7,015 bases of DNA from Limnoglobus sp. (GTDB lineage: Bacteria > Planctomycetota > Planctomycetia > Gemmatales > Gemmataceae): NCBI GenBank assembly GCA_025353985.1, contig JANXNT010000706.1:1-7015 (forward strand), written 5' to 3'. A program made the position numbers and the translations under genes. The notes below the pieces were generated by a model that was given only the letters and a program-made list of their open reading frames with translations, had not been told where the DNA came from and did not search any database. Of this stretch, positions 6,618 through 7,015 are shown one piece after another. Each line of letters opens with the position of its first letter. The first letter of the stretch is position 1.

Positions 6618-7015
6618 TTAGCCCCACTTGCGGGCTTCGAGAATCTTCACCGTCAGGAACAGCCAAAACACCGCCAACGACAATTGCACCAGCACGGTCG
6701 AGAGTGGCAGTTGGCCAGCGAGTGCGCTTTGCCAGAGGCTCAGGAAGTCGATCTTCGAAAGGACGTTCTGGAAGCCGATGCCCACGCTGTCGAAGCCTTT
6801 CAGCACGATCGTTAGCAGCATCACGAAGATGCCCGCGAAGGTCAGAATCGCAGCAATGATCTGGTTCTTGGTCAAGCTCGAAAAGAAGATCCCCATCGCG
6901 ATGAACGACGCCCCACAGGCCGCCAGCGCGAGGTAGTAACTGATGATCGGCCGGTAATCGAACGGCTGCCCGCCCTCGATTCGTAACGCGATCAGGTACA
7001 ACCCGAGCGGCAACC
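6618..7015 (-). CDS. ABC-2 type transporter permease, GldF-like, C-terminal part (5' end outside window)
   Basis: This is the C-terminal 131 or so residues of an integral membrane permease; the gene runs off the right edge. At least four hydrophobic segments are visible: one around ISYYLALAACGASFIAMGIF, one around IIAAILTFAGIFVMLLTIVL, a weaker one near the start, and a last one around LVQLSLAVFWLFLTVKIL. The stretch FFSSLTKNQIIAAILTF and the ending LEARKWG are what I know from GldF-type permeases, where a short signature of the form SSLTxNQ joins two helices. The family acts in the inner membrane with an ATPase and a GldG partner. The in-frame TTG at 7013 is probably an internal leucine and not a start, because family members have more helices upstream. 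The gene ends with TAA 35 bases before the GldG-like gene, which fits an operon. The substrate cannot be told from the sequence. Confidence 0.88.
   Translation of the reverse strand, partial: LPLGLYLIALRIEGGQPFDYRPIISYYLALAACGASFIAMGIFFSSLTKNQIIAAILTFAGIFVMLLTIVLKGFDSVGIGFQNVLSKIDFLSLWQSALAGQLPLSTVLVQLSLAVFWLFLTVKILEARKWG

Noticed and set aside
6583..6666. Upstream start of the GldG-like gene at 6666
   Set aside because: It would add 28 acidic residues, overlap the permease by 49 bases and ignore the good AAGGA site in front of the ATG at 6582.
7011..7013. TTG at 7013 as the start of the permease gene
   Set aside because: The product would lack the N-terminal helices of the family and the frame stays open to the window edge, so it is probably an internal leucine.

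Overview
The window looks like a GC-rich bacterial chromosome, most probably a planctomycete of the Gemmata group. This rests on recalled protein style (the ROK kinase sequence and the permease / GldG / DUF4340 gene set) and not on any database search. No mobile element, CRISPR array, tRNA or rRNA was recognised.

All five clear genes lie on the minus strand and read from right to left. First is the C-terminal part of an ABC-2 type permease of the GldF kind (6618 to the right edge). Next come a GldG-like membrane protein (4435-6582), an 808-residue membrane-anchored protein built of DUF4340-like units (1981-4407), phosphoribosylanthranilate isomerase TrpF (1315-1971) and a ROK-family sugar kinase-like protein (295-1227). 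The gaps between them are 35, 27, 9 and 87 bases, so the first four look like one transcription unit and the ROK gene may be its last member. An ATPase gene for the ABC transporter would be expected beyond the right edge but is not visible.

The permease, GldG-like and DUF4340 genes probably form one envelope-associated ABC system. In Bacteroidetes, GldF and GldG take part in gliding; the substrate of the planctomycete version is unknown to me. TrpF catalyses a step of tryptophan synthesis and ROK proteins phosphorylate sugars, so their place at the end of the cluster is probably co-transcription and not shared function.

The left 294 bases hold no certain gene. They contain a weak candidate for the tail of a plus-strand gene (to 199), short direct repeats, and an AT-rich promoter-like block on the minus strand that overlaps the ROK stop codon.

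The most noteworthy observations are two apparent lesions in the ROK gene (no zinc-binding cysteine cluster, and a C-terminal family motif displaced into another frame next to a missing stretch), the five-fold repeat structure of the DUF4340 protein, and the DUF4340/trpF junction, where trpF must start at TTG in the same frame as the preceding gene. I did not find a convincing entirely new system.
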